A stretch of DNA of 62,144 nt, taken from JBOGVZ01 sp050692985 (lineage in GTDB: Bacteria > Actinomycetota > UBA4738 > CALAEC01). A program made the translations under genes and the position numbers. This document shows, piece after piece, positions 8,075-15,881 of the stretch (position 1 is the stretch's first letter; the number at the start of each line of letters is the position of its first letter). The notes under the pieces are model-generated. The model was not told the DNA's origin and did not search any database. It worked only from the letters and a program-made list of their open reading frames with translations. The stretch is from contig JBOGVZ010000070.1 in the NCBI GenBank assembly GCA_050692985.1, forward strand, positions 1 through 62,144, read 5' to 3'.

Positions 8075-8467
8075 ATGGCGAAGCCCAAGGCAAAGAAGAC
8101 CAGGAAGAAAGAGAAGAAGAACGTCGTCCACGGCCAGGCCCACATCAAGTCGACGTTCAACAACACGATCATCACGATCACCGACCTTCAGGGCAACACC
8201 ATCTCGTGGGCAAGCGCCGGCAACGTCGGCTTCAAGGGCTCCCGGAAGTCCACCCCGTTCGCCGCGCAGCTCGCGGCCGAGTCCGCGGCACGCAAGGCGC
8301 AGGAGCACGGGCTCCAGAAGGTCGATGTCTTCGTGAAGGGCCCGGGATCGGGTCGCGAGACGGCCATCCGCTCCCTCGCGGCGACCGGCCTCGAGGTGGC
8401 CGGCATCCAGGACGTGACGCCGGTGCCCCACAACGGGTGCCGGCCGAAGAAGCGCCGGCGCGTGTAG
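8075..8467 (+). CDS. rpsK: 30S ribosomal protein S11
   Basis: 130-residue protein of the small subunit platform with the conserved core ITDLQGNTISWASAGNVGFKGSRKSTPFAAQ and the C-terminal DVTPVPHNGCRPKKRRRV, where isoaspartate formation occurs in some bacteria. ATG start preceded by GAGGAGCG. Normally rpsD follows; here the next gene is rpoA after an 89-nt gap with no coding capacity for S4. Confidence 0.97.
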   Translation: MAKPKAKKTRKKEKKNVVHGQAHIKSTFNNTIITITDLQGNTISWASAGNVGFKGSRKSTPFAAQLAAESAARKAQEHGLQKVDVFVKGPGSGRETAIRSLAATGLEVAGIQDVTPVPHNGCRPKKRRRV

Positions 8468-8556
8468 CGCCGGGGTGTGAATACCGGCCCGCCCGTCGAG
8501 CGGGCCGTACGAGGCGGGGAAGGAATGGTTGATCCCCCGTCGGAGGAGGTAGTCAG

Positions 8557-9486
8557 GTGTTCATCGTCGCAAGACCGCAGATCCAAGAGAAGACCGTCAA
8601 CGAGACGCGCTCCCGATTCGCCATCGAGCCCCTGGAACCTGGATTCGGCTACACGGTGGGGAACTCGCTCCGGAGGACGCTGCTCTCGTCCATCCCCGGG
8701 GCGGCCATCTCGTCCGTCCGGATCGAAAGCGTCCTCCACGAGTTCTCGACCATCCCCAAGGTCACGGAGGATGTGACCGACATCATCCTGAACCTGAAGG
8801 AGCTGGTGATCCGGTCCGACGTGGACGAACCGGTGACCATGTACTTGAAGGCCAAGGGTCCCAGCGAGGTCACGGCGGGCGACATCTCGCCCCCGGCGGG
8901 GGTGGAGATCCTCAACCCGGACCTGCACATCGCCACCATCGCCAAGGGCGGAAGCCTCGAGATGGAGATGGTGGTGGAGCGGGGCGTGGGGTACCGGCCG
9001 GCCGACCGCAACAAGAAGCCGCGGGATCCCATCGGCGTGGTCCCCGTGGACTCCATCTTCTCACCGGTGCGCAAGGTGTCGTACACCGTGGAGAACACCC
9101 GGGTCGAGCAGATGACCGACCGGGACCGGCTGATCCTGGACGTCGAGACCGACGGCTCGATCAGCCCCCGGGAGGCCGTGGCTTCGGCCGGTGGCACGCT
9201 CCTGGAGCTGGTGCAGCTCTTCTCCGAGCTGGCCGAGGCGCCCAGCGTGGCCGTGGGGCCGGCGGATGACGAGTCGGTGCCTTCCGACTACGCCATCACG
9301 GTCGAGGAGCTGAACCTTTCGGTGCGCTCCTACAACTGCCTGAAGCGCGAGGGCATCAACACCGTCGGCGACCTGGTCCAGAAGAGCGAGCAAGAGCTGG
9401 TGGACATCCGGAACTTCGGCCAGAAGTCCATCGAGGAGGTCAAGGCCAAGCTCGAGGACATGGCCCTGGGTCTTCGGGAGGAGTAG
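8557..9486 (+). CDS. rpoA: RNA polymerase subunit alpha
   Basis: 309-residue subunit that nucleates polymerase assembly. The N-terminal domain (1-230) has FAIEPLEPGFGYTVGNSLRRTLLSSIPGAA, the dimerisation region. The C-terminal domain (about 240-309) has LNLSVRSYNCLKREGINTVGDLV and the helix-hairpin-helix NFGQKSIEEVKAKL used for UP-element and activator contact. The GTG is preceded by GGAGGAGG. The stop (TAG) shares one base with the rplQ start. Confidence 0.97.
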   Translation: MFIVARPQIQEKTVNETRSRFAIEPLEPGFGYTVGNSLRRTLLSSIPGAAISSVRIESVLHEFSTIPKVTEDVTDIILNLKELVIRSDVDEPVTMYLKAKGPSEVTAGDISPPAGVEILNPDLHIATIAKGGSLEMEMVVERGVGYRPADRNKKPRDPIGVVPVDSIFSPVRKVSYTVENTRVEQMTDRDRLILDVETDGSISPREAVASAGGTLLELVQLFSELAEAPSVAVGPADDESVPSDYAITVEELNLSVRSYNCLKREGINTVGDLVQKSEQELVDIRNFGQKSIEEVKAKLEDMALGLREE

Positions 9487-9854
9487 TGCCTAGGCCGAAG
9501 AAGGGGGCACGGCTGGGTTCCGGACCCGCTCACCAACGGCTGATGCTGGGTGGGCTGGCGGCCTCCCTCTTCGAGCACGACCGGGTGCGCACCACCGAGG
9601 CCAAGGCCAAGGCGTTGCGGCCCGTGGCCGAGCGCCTGATCACCTTCGCCAAGCGCGGCGACGTGGCCGCTCGCCGCGAGGTGCTCAAGGTCGTCCCGGA
9701 CCGAGACGTGGTCCACCGTCTGTTCTCGGAGATCGCTCCGCGGTTCGCCGACCGGCCGGGCGGGTACACCCGGATCCTCAAGACCGGTCCCCGCAAGGGT
9801 GACGGCGCTCCCATGGCCCTCATCGAGCTGGTCGACGGGGCGCCGGCCGAGTAG
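9486..9854 (+). CDS. rplQ: 50S ribosomal protein L17
   Basis: 122-residue protein with the L17 signature near the start (GSGPAHQRLMLGGLAASLFEHDRVRTTEAKAKALRPVAERLIT) and the closing GGYTRILKTGPRKGDGAPMALIEL. GTG start overlapping the rpoA stop by one base. It lines the peptide exit region of the 50S subunit. truA follows after 13 nt, as is usual in actinobacteria. Confidence 0.96.
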   Translation: MPRPKKGARLGSGPAHQRLMLGGLAASLFEHDRVRTTEAKAKALRPVAERLITFAKRGDVAARREVLKVVPDRDVVHRLFSEIAPRFADRPGGYTRILKTGPRKGDGAPMALIELVDGAPAE

Positions 9855-9867
9855 ACAGCCGCCCCCC

Positions 9868-10593
9868 GTGCCGGTCCTCAAGCTCGTGCTGGCCTACGAC
9901 GGGACCGACTTCCGGGGCTTCGCTCGCCAGCCGCGGCTGCGCACGGTGCAGGGAACGCTGGAGGACGCCCTGGCACGGATGCTCGGTGACGTGCCGAGGA
10001 TCTCGGTGGCCGGACGGACCGACGCCGGCGTCCATGCCGAGGGCCAGGTGGTCTCCTTCCCCGCGGATGCCGAGTCTCAGCGTGTGGCCCGGGCCCTGAA
10101 CGGCATGCTGGCCCCCGAGGTGGTGATCCGCTCGGCGGCCCGGGCCCCGGAGTGGTTCGACGCCCGCCGGAGCGCTCGCGCCAGGCAGTACCGGTACCGG
10201 GTGCGAACGGCGGCGTTGCCGGACCCGTTCACCGCGAGGTACGAGTGGCACCGGCCGGGAACGTACCGGCTGGGAGCCATGCGCCGGGCGGCCCGGCTGC
10301 TGGAAGGGGAGCACGACTTCACCTCGTTCAGCCGCCCAGGGCCCACCTCCCCGGTGCGGGGGCTGGAACGGCTCTCGGTGCGGGCGGTCGGGGACGGGTT
10401 GGAGGTCCGGGCCCGGGCGGGCGCGTTCCTGCACCAGATGGTGCGGAGCCTGGTGGGGACGCTGCTGGCCGTGGGTGAGGGGAAGATGGACGCGGGGTCG
10501 ATTCCCGAGGTCCTGGCCGCGCGCTCCCGGGCCGCCGCCGGGCCGGTGGCGCCGCCGCACGGCCTCACGCTGGTGCGGGTGGTCTACCGGTGA
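9868..10593 (+). CDS. truA: tRNA pseudouridine(38-40) synthase TruA
   Basis: 241-residue enzyme that isomerises uridines 38-40 in the tRNA anticodon stem-loop. The catalytic Asp is D52 in AGRTDAGVHA; the N-terminal LAYDGTDFRGF and C-terminal FLHQMVRSLVGTLL blocks are standard. The start is GTG 9868, set by the family's N-terminus; it is near the rplQ stop and no strong binding site is seen, so translation is probably coupled. Confidence 0.95.
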   Translation: MPVLKLVLAYDGTDFRGFARQPRLRTVQGTLEDALARMLGDVPRISVAGRTDAGVHAEGQVVSFPADAESQRVARALNGMLAPEVVIRSAARAPEWFDARRSARARQYRYRVRTAALPDPFTARYEWHRPGTYRLGAMRRAARLLEGEHDFTSFSRPGPTSPVRGLERLSVRAVGDGLEVRARAGAFLHQMVRSLVGTLLAVGEGKMDAGSIPEVLAARSRAAAGPVAPPHGLTLVRVVYR

Positions 10594-10604
10594 CGGGGGC
10601 CTCC

Positions 10605-10892
10605 TCAGCCCGCGTGGCGATCCAGGTGGGTGTCGATGCGGGCGGACATGGCGTCGATGCGTGCCGTCTGGGCGTCGATCGCCGCGCGCAGGTCCCGGCC
10701 CTGGGCCTCGATGGCCGCGCGCAGGTCCCGGCCCAGGGCGTCGATGGCCGCGCGCAGGTCCCGGCCCTGGGCATCGATCCGCGACCCTAGGCGGAAGTAC
10801 ACCGTGACCATGACCCCCAGGGCCACCCCCAGGAGGCCGATCACCGTCCACGTCGCCGCCATGACGGCCACGTTAGCACCGGGGGGTGACAC
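10605..10892 (-). CDS. Small membrane protein with tandem coiled-coil repeats
   Basis: 95-residue protein: one hydrophobic segment (about 13-34, TVIGLLGVALGVMVTVYF) followed by a repeated amphipathic helix, three near-identical 11-residue units of the form GRDLRAAIDAQ and then degenerate ARIDAMSARID heptads. The GTG start directly abuts the TGA of the upstream minus-strand gene, which supports coupling; ATG 10862 is an alternative that removes ten residues. It is a paralogue of that upstream gene. It lies opposite to the surrounding ribosomal genes. Function unknown; a membrane-tethered oligomerisation or scaffold protein is an inference. Confidence 0.65.
   Translation of the reverse strand: MSPPGANVAVMAATWTVIGLLGVALGVMVTVYFRLGSRIDAQGRDLRAAIDALGRDLRAAIEAQGRDLRAAIDAQTARIDAMSARIDTHLDRHAG
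10678..10776. repeat. Three tandem 33-bp repeats inside a coding sequence
   Basis: Three consecutive 33-bp units, each containing GCCGCGCGCAGGTCCCGGCC, differ at only a few positions. They encode the 11-residue coiled-coil units of the small membrane protein, so copy number could vary by slippage or recombination without breaking the frame. Confidence 0.9.
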
Positions 10893-11102
10893 TCAGCGCC
10901 AGGATGTGGCAGGGCGGTCTGCGAGGGCCTCCACCCGGCGGGCCAGGGCATCGATCTGAGCGCGTTGGGCGTCCAATGCCGCCCGCAGCTCCCTCGCCCC
11001 ATCGTCGATCATCCACCGGATGGACTGCCGAGCGACGAGCACTATGATCACCACGCACTCCGCCGCCACCAGGCCGAGGATCGTCCAGCCCACGATCTCC
11101 AT
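10893..11102 (-). CDS. Small membrane coiled-coil protein, paralogue of the next gene
   Basis: 69-residue protein from ATG 11102: a hydrophobic segment (about 5-24, GWTILGLVAAECVVIIVLV) then an Arg/Ala-rich helix (ARELRAALDAQRAQIDALARRVEALADR). The layout and the RELRAALDAQ unit match the neighbouring 95-residue protein, so the two are tandem duplicates. A TACAGT hexamer ends 6 nt before the ATG. No function can be assigned. Confidence 0.6.
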   Translation of the reverse strand: MEIVGWTILGLVAAECVVIIVLVARQSIRWMIDDGARELRAALDAQRAQIDALARRVEALADRPATSWR

Positions 11103-11108
11103 GCTTGA

Positions 11109-11114
11109 ACTGTA
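11109..11114 (-). promoter_or_regulatory. Possible leaderless -10 for the small membrane gene pair
   Basis: TACAGT on the minus strand ends 6 nt upstream of ATG 11102, with no Shine-Dalgarno between them. It would drive the divergent pair of small membrane proteins. Confidence 0.35.
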
Positions 11115-11156
11115 GCATCGAGGATGGTGACTCGGTCGCGGCGTCCTGGCGTCGTG

Positions 11157-11162
11157 TACCCT
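11157..11162 (+). promoter_or_regulatory. Possible -10 for rplM-rpsI
   Basis: TACCCT lies 13 nt before the rplM ATG and 7 nt before an in-frame TTG at 11170; no ribosome binding site is visible upstream of either. A separate promoter for rplM-rpsI is expected here because the minus-strand genes interrupt the operon. Confidence 0.3.
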
Positions 11163-11175
11163 GTATCGGTTGCCC

Positions 11176-11652
11176 ATGAAGACCTACAGCCCCAGAGCCA
11201 AGGACATCACGCGCTCCTGGTACGTCGTGGACGCCCAGGGCCAGGTGCTGGGACGCCTGGCCTCGGAGGTGGCCAAGGTCCTGCGCGGCAAGCACAAGCC
11301 CACCTTCGCCCCCCACATGGACGGCGGCGACCACGTGATCGTGGTCAACGCCGCCGGGATCCGGCTGACCGGGGAGAAGGGCGGGAAGAAGCTGTACCGG
11401 CGTCACTCCGGCTATCCGGGTGGGCTCCGGGAGGTGCCGTTCGAGCGCCTGGTGGCCGAGCAGCCCGAGCGGGTCGTGGAGCGGGCCGTGCGCGGCATGC
11501 TTCCCAAGAACCGCCTGGGACGGCAGATGTTCCGCAAGCTCTCCGTGTACCGGGGCCCCGAGCATCCCCACGAGGCCCAGCAGCCCACCCCGCTGCGGCT
11601 CGGCGAGGTGCCCGGTGCGGTCCGGGAAGCGAAGGAGCCGGCAGGTGGCTGA
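11176..11652 (+). CDS. rplM: 50S ribosomal protein L13
   Basis: 158-residue protein with the L13 blocks SWYVVDAQGQVLGRLASEVAKVLRGKHKPTFAPHMDGGDHVIVVNA, KLYRRHSGYPGG and AVRGMLPKNRLGRQM. It binds early in 50S assembly. ATG 11176 gives the common MKTYSP start; TTG 11170 would add two residues and would suit a leaderless transcript. It overlaps rpsI by 8 nt, the universal rplM-rpsI pair. Confidence 0.96.
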   Translation: MKTYSPRAKDITRSWYVVDAQGQVLGRLASEVAKVLRGKHKPTFAPHMDGGDHVIVVNAAGIRLTGEKGGKKLYRRHSGYPGGLREVPFERLVAEQPERVVERAVRGMLPKNRLGRQMFRKLSVYRGPEHPHEAQQPTPLRLGEVPGAVREAKEPAGG

Positions 11653-12046
11653 GGTTGGCCAGGCGGCGGTGAGGGCCACCGGAAGACGCAAGGAGGCGGT
11701 GGCCCGGGTTCGGATCGCCCCCGGGACCGGGCAGTTCGACCTGAACGGACGCTCCCTGGAGGCCTACTTCCCCTCGCGGACCCAGCGGATGATCGCCACC
11801 GCGCCGCTCCGGGCCGCGGGCAAGGACAAGGAGATCGACGTCGTCGCCCGCCTGGAAGGGGGCGGCACCACCGGCCAGGCGGGGGCCCTGCGTCACGGCA
11901 TCGCCAGGGCCCTGATCGAGCTGGACGCCTCGCTCCGGGGGACCCTCAAGAAGGACGGCTTCCTCGCCCGGGATGCCCGGGAGAAGGAGCGTCGCAAGTA
12001 CGGCCTCAAGAAGGCCCGCAAGGCTCCCCAGTACAGCAAGCGGTAG
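11645..12046 (+). CDS. rpsI: 30S ribosomal protein S9
   Basis: 133-residue protein: ATGRRKEAVARVRIAPGTGQFDLNGR near the start, GGGTTGQAGALRHGIARAL in the middle and the C-terminal KKARKAPQYSKR tail whose final Lys-Arg reaches the P-site tRNA. The GTG is preceded by GAAGGAG at 8 nt, inside the rplM end, so translation is coupled. Confidence 0.97.
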   Translation: MAEVGQAAVRATGRRKEAVARVRIAPGTGQFDLNGRSLEAYFPSRTQRMIATAPLRAAGKDKEIDVVARLEGGGTTGQAGALRHGIARALIELDASLRGTLKKDGFLARDAREKERRKYGLKKARKAPQYSKR

Positions 12047-12068
12047 GCGGCCCCACCGGCCCACTGAC

Positions 12069-13745
12069 ATGGCGGAGGGTCCAGCCGCACCGGAAACGGG
12101 GAAGCTCCCAGGCGCTCTCGCCGGATGGCGGGAGAGCATCCGCTCTCTGCGGGACGCCGCGGCCAGCGCCGTGAGCGAGGTCGCCGCGCTCCGTCATGAG
12201 ACCGCCACGGCCATCCAGGATCTTCGGTCCCAGGCCGACGGGCCGCCGTCCGCCGAGGCCCAGGGTGCCGTTCTCGCCCGGATCGCTGCCCGCCTGGAGC
12301 GGATCGAGCAGGGCCTGGAGCGGGGGGAGCGCGTGCTCAGGGATCGCGAGGGCCAGGCCATCTCCTCGGTGCTCTCCATACTTCGGCGAACCGCGGATGA
12401 CGTCCGGAGCGTCCGGGTCGAGCCGAAGCGACCGCAGGTAGACTCCGTCGTCCCGGGGGCCTTGGATCTCCTGCGCGCGGACCTGGCCCGCGCCGTCGAG
12501 GAGATGCGGCATCAGGCAGGCGACATCCGTCAGGGTGTGAGCCGGCGCCAGCAGGACCCCGAGGCGCTCCGCCGCCTCGAATCCGTGGCCGCGGCGATCC
12601 GACAACAGGTGGAGTCCGCGCTGGAGCGGATCTCCGCGGCCCAGCGGGCCCTGGAGCAGCGCACCGGCTCTCTGGTCCACCAGCTGGAACAATCGCTCGC
12701 GGACATCGCAGACCGGATGGCCGCCGTGGTCCGGGCCCTCGAGGCTCGGATATCCGAGGAGGCCGCTCATCGCCAGGCCGTTCGGAAGGAACAGGCCGAA
12801 CACAGGAAGCGCCTGGAGACGGCGATGGTCGTCCTCAAGGACGAGGTCATGCTGATGGCCACGGCCCTGCGCGATGAGGTGGCCGGCCCGATGGCCGAGC
12901 TGGCCGGCGACAGGGAGACCCTTCGCCGGGGACTGGACCGCGTGGAACGGCTGGGGGACATCGTGGAGTCTCTGGGCCGGCGCCGGGGCTTCCGCGAGCT
13001 GGTGAAGGCGGAACGCGCCCTTCAGGCCGAGCAGGCGGCGTTCGTCGAGCGTCTGAACGCCGCCGGGGAGGGGCTGGCGGTCATGGCCCAGGGGGTGGAG
13101 CGGCGGCTCGAGGCCATGGTGGAGGCGGCCGTGGAACGGATCCGGCCTGACCCGGCCCACGCCGAGGCCCTGGCGGGGGCGGAGGCGTCGATCGACGCCC
13201 TGCGGCAGGATCTCCCGGCGGCGGTCGGGGAGCTCGTCGCAAGGGTGGAGGAGAGTACCCGGGCGCTTCAGGAGCGGTTCGAGGCCCTGTCGGGAGCCCT
13301 CGAAGGACGCGGAGAGGGGGAGAGCAGGGAGGACCGGCAGGCGGCCGCCCGGGCCCAGCGAGAGCTTCGTTCGGCCACCACCTCGCTGAGGAGGGAGGTC
13401 GAGGGCCTCAGCAAGCGCATCGAAGGCTGGGGGAAGCCCCGGACGGCTCCCCGGCTGGCCCAGGAGGTCCGGGATCTGGGACGGCGGTTCGAGGCCCTGG
13501 AGCAGGAGGTACAGAGCCAGGTGGCTGCGGCGGTGGCCAAGCGGGTCCAGGCCTCCGTGGACCGGCGGCTCCGCGCTCTCCTGGCGGACCTTTCCGAGCA
13601 GATCCGCCGGGTCGCGCGGGAGGCCTCTGTGGAGCCGGCCGAGGCTGCCGCATCGGAGGCCTCCACGGAGACGGTCCGCCAGCCCGCCCCCCGGTTCGGG
13701 CCAGAGCCGGAGCGCCGGGGCCGCTTCCGCCGCCCCCGTCGGTAG
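12069..13745 (+). CDS. Long coiled-coil protein of unknown function
   Basis: 558 residues, almost entirely predicted alpha-helical by its charged heptad pattern (for example LARIAARLERIEQGLERGERVL and LRREVEGLSKRIEGW). There is no signal peptide or membrane segment, and the tail is basic (PEPERRGRFRRPRR). The ATG lies 22 nt after rpsI without a convincing binding site, so it may be cotranscribed with rplM-rpsI. Similar cytoplasmic rods organise chromosomes, septa or polar structures, but no domain is recognisable and I assign no function. The next gene is a polysaccharide kinase. Confidence 0.75.
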   Translation: MAEGPAAPETGKLPGALAGWRESIRSLRDAAASAVSEVAALRHETATAIQDLRSQADGPPSAEAQGAVLARIAARLERIEQGLERGERVLRDREGQAISSVLSILRRTADDVRSVRVEPKRPQVDSVVPGALDLLRADLARAVEEMRHQAGDIRQGVSRRQQDPEALRRLESVAAAIRQQVESALERISAAQRALEQRTGSLVHQLEQSLADIADRMAAVVRALEARISEEAAHRQAVRKEQAEHRKRLETAMVVLKDEVMLMATALRDEVAGPMAELAGDRETLRRGLDRVERLGDIVESLGRRRGFRELVKAERALQAEQAAFVERLNAAGEGLAVMAQGVERRLEAMVEAAVERIRPDPAHAEALAGAEASIDALRQDLPAAVGELVARVEESTRALQERFEALSGALEGRGEGESREDRQAAARAQRELRSATTSLRREVEGLSKRIEGWGKPRTAPRLAQEVRDLGRRFEALEQEVQSQVAAAVAKRVQASVDRRLRALLADLSEQIRRVAREASVEPAEAAASEASTETVRQPAPRFGPEPERRGRFRRPRR

Positions 13746-13819
13746 CCGACCGGGCGCCCATCATGGTTACCCTCAGAGAGGGCCGGCTGCCGTAGAGCTC
13801 TTCCGGGGCGGATGGCCGG

Positions 13820-13825
13820 TAGAAT
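13820..13825 (+). promoter_or_regulatory. Possible leaderless -10 for the first tyrosine kinase
   Basis: TAGAAT ends 10 nt before ATG 13836 and there is no Shine-Dalgarno. The paralogue at 40.8 kb has the same hexamer 8 nt before its ATG. Confidence 0.4.
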
Positions 13826-13835
13826 ACGGGCCCTG

Positions 13836-15827
13836 ATGTCCGTCAACCTCCCTCAGGCGACGCCTCCGCATGAGCCGGGGGAGCGCCCCGTCGATCTGCG
13901 CGAGTACCTGGCGGTGCTGCGGACTCGGAAGTGGAGCATCGCAGCCATCACAGCGGTCTCGGTGGTGGCTGCCCTGTTCTTCTCGTTCCGGCAGATGCCG
14001 ATCTACGAGTCGGAGGCCGAGGTCCTGGTCAATGCGATCCCCCCATCGGGCTTCCAGCTCGTGCTGTTCCCTGCGCCGAACTTGGATACGGAGCGGGCCG
14101 TGGCCTCCTCGGTGCAGGTGGCGGACCTGGCCGCGGACCGGTTGCGGGCGGCCCAGGACCCCCGGGAGCTCCTGGAGCATCTCTCGGTGGAGGTCGCCAC
14201 GAACAGCGAGGTGCTGATCTTCAGGTACGCGGACCCTCGTCCCCTGGACTCCCAGCGGAAGGCCCAGGCGTTCGCGGAGGGGTACCTGGATTTCCGGCGA
14301 CAGAGGGCCCTGGAACGGCTGGTGGAGGCCGAGGAATCCATCCAGCAGCAGATCGACGAGGTCTCGGCGGAGCTCCGGCAGGTCAACCGACGGATCGGGA
14401 CCACGGAGGACCAGGTGGAACGGGCCAATCTCCAGACCCGGACCAGCCAGCTGGCCGCCCAGCTCGCCGTGCTGGAGCAGGAGAAGTCCAGGCTGGTCCC
14501 CGCGGGGACGGTGAGCGTCGGTGAGGTCATCGCCCCCGCCAGCCTGCCCTCGTCGCCGGCCAGCCCGAACCATGTGCTGAACGGGATGCTGGCGCTGCTG
14601 GTGGGGCTGGCGCTGGGGGTGGGGTTCGCCTTCCTCCGCGAGCGGCTGGACGACCGGCTCCGGGGCCAGGCGGACCTCGAGGCCCGGTCCGGCGCCCCGG
14701 TGCTGGCCGTGGTGCCCCGCGTTGCGACCTGGAAGAAGAATGACGAGACGCCGCTGGTCACGCTGGCCGATCCCCGCTCGGGGGCGGCGGAGGCGTACCG
14801 GACGCTGCGGACCGGCCTGCTGTTCGCGGCGGCCGAGCGCGGGGTCCGGATGATCATGGTCACGAGCCCCCACCCCGGAGAGGGGAAGACCGCCACCGCC
14901 GCGAACCTGGCCGTTGTTCTGTCCCAGGCCGGACGGCGGGTGATCGTGGTGTCTGCCGACCTGCGGAAGCCCCGCCTGCACAAGTTCTTCGGCGCGAAGA
15001 ACGAGGCCGGGCTGAGCCTCCTGCTGACCGGCGAGGTCGGGCTGCGGGAGGCGATCCAGGACGTGGGGGTGAGCGGCCTGCGGGTGGTGCCCAGCGGGCC
15101 GGTGCCGAAGAACCCCGCGGAGCTGCTGGGGTCTCACGCCATGGAGAAGGCCCTGGACCGGTTCCGGGAGGGGGCGGACGTGATCGTCGTGGACTCGCCT
15201 CCGGTCCTGGACGTGGCGGACACCATCACCGTGGCCGCGTTCGCCGACGCCGTGGTGATGGTGGCCGACGCCGAGCACACCAGCCGGGGGGCCCTGAGCC
15301 ACGCCCGCAAGCAGCTCGACCAGGTGCGGGCCGAGGTCATCGGCGCGGTGCTCAACAACCTCGACCCGACGAAGGCGCGGATGTACCCCTACTACTATCG
15401 CTACTACTACCGCTACGGGTACCAGTACGGGCCGCCCGAGCCGAGCGGGGCCGGGCGCCGCCGCGGCCGAACGGAGCCCGAGCTCCAGGAGCAAGGCGAG
15501 CCCCTCCTGGCCCAGACGATCCCCGAAGCGTTACGGGGCGCGGAACCACGGTCCCAGCAGGCTCCTGCTCCGGAGCCGGGCCCTCCGGACGCCGGGGCTG
15601 GGGAACCCGTCTCCGAGAGCGCGCCACGGGCGGTCCCCCAGCCCAACGGCCAAACCGGTGAGGAGCGGGCCTTCGCGGATCCGGTGTACGAGGAGATCAT
15701 GGACGCGATCCGCGACGTCGAGGCGATGGCCGACGGCACGGAAACGCCTCCAGAACCCTCCGGCGCCCCGGACTCCGGCCAGCCCACGGCCCCCGAGCGC
15801 GTGGAGCGGGACCCAGGCGCCGGGTAG
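13836..15827 (+). CDS. Polysaccharide co-polymerase and tyrosine autokinase (Wzc/CapAB type)
   Basis: 663-residue inner-membrane protein controlling polysaccharide chain length. Residues about 20-110 form a Wzz domain starting DLREYLAVLRTRKWSIAAI with the first transmembrane helix; a coiled coil follows (165-220), then a second helix near 250-265 (LALLVGLALGVGFAFL). The cytoplasmic BY-kinase has Walker A SPHPGEGKTA near residue 344 and VIVVDSPPVLDVAD as Walker B. A tyrosine cluster near 517-530 (YPYYYRYYYRYGYQYG) is the probable autophosphorylation site, followed by a long acidic, Pro-rich tail. It is a paralogue of the kinase at 40.8 kb. It converges on the lasso-peptide operon. Confidence 0.9.
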   Translation: MSVNLPQATPPHEPGERPVDLREYLAVLRTRKWSIAAITAVSVVAALFFSFRQMPIYESEAEVLVNAIPPSGFQLVLFPAPNLDTERAVASSVQVADLAADRLRAAQDPRELLEHLSVEVATNSEVLIFRYADPRPLDSQRKAQAFAEGYLDFRRQRALERLVEAEESIQQQIDEVSAELRQVNRRIGTTEDQVERANLQTRTSQLAAQLAVLEQEKSRLVPAGTVSVGEVIAPASLPSSPASPNHVLNGMLALLVGLALGVGFAFLRERLDDRLRGQADLEARSGAPVLAVVPRVATWKKNDETPLVTLADPRSGAAEAYRTLRTGLLFAAAERGVRMIMVTSPHPGEGKTATAANLAVVLSQAGRRVIVVSADLRKPRLHKFFGAKNEAGLSLLLTGEVGLREAIQDVGVSGLRVVPSGPVPKNPAELLGSHAMEKALDRFREGADVIVVDSPPVLDVADTITVAAFADAVVMVADAEHTSRGALSHARKQLDQVRAEVIGAVLNNLDPTKARMYPYYYRYYYRYGYQYGPPEPSGAGRRRGRTEPELQEQGEPLLAQTIPEALRGAEPRSQQAPAPEPGPPDAGAGEPVSESAPRAVPQPNGQTGEERAFADPVYEEIMDAIRDVEAMADGTETPPEPSGAPDSGQPTAPERVERDPGAG

Positions 15828-15881
15828 CGTCAGGAACCGTCGGCCGAGATTCGTACCTGTCGCCTCGCCAGGGAGGGCGGT

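Noticed and set aside
10678..10776. Possible short CRISPR-like array of 33-bp repeats
   Set aside because: The units are contiguous without spacers and encode in-frame 11-residue coiled-coil repeats, so they are protein repeats.
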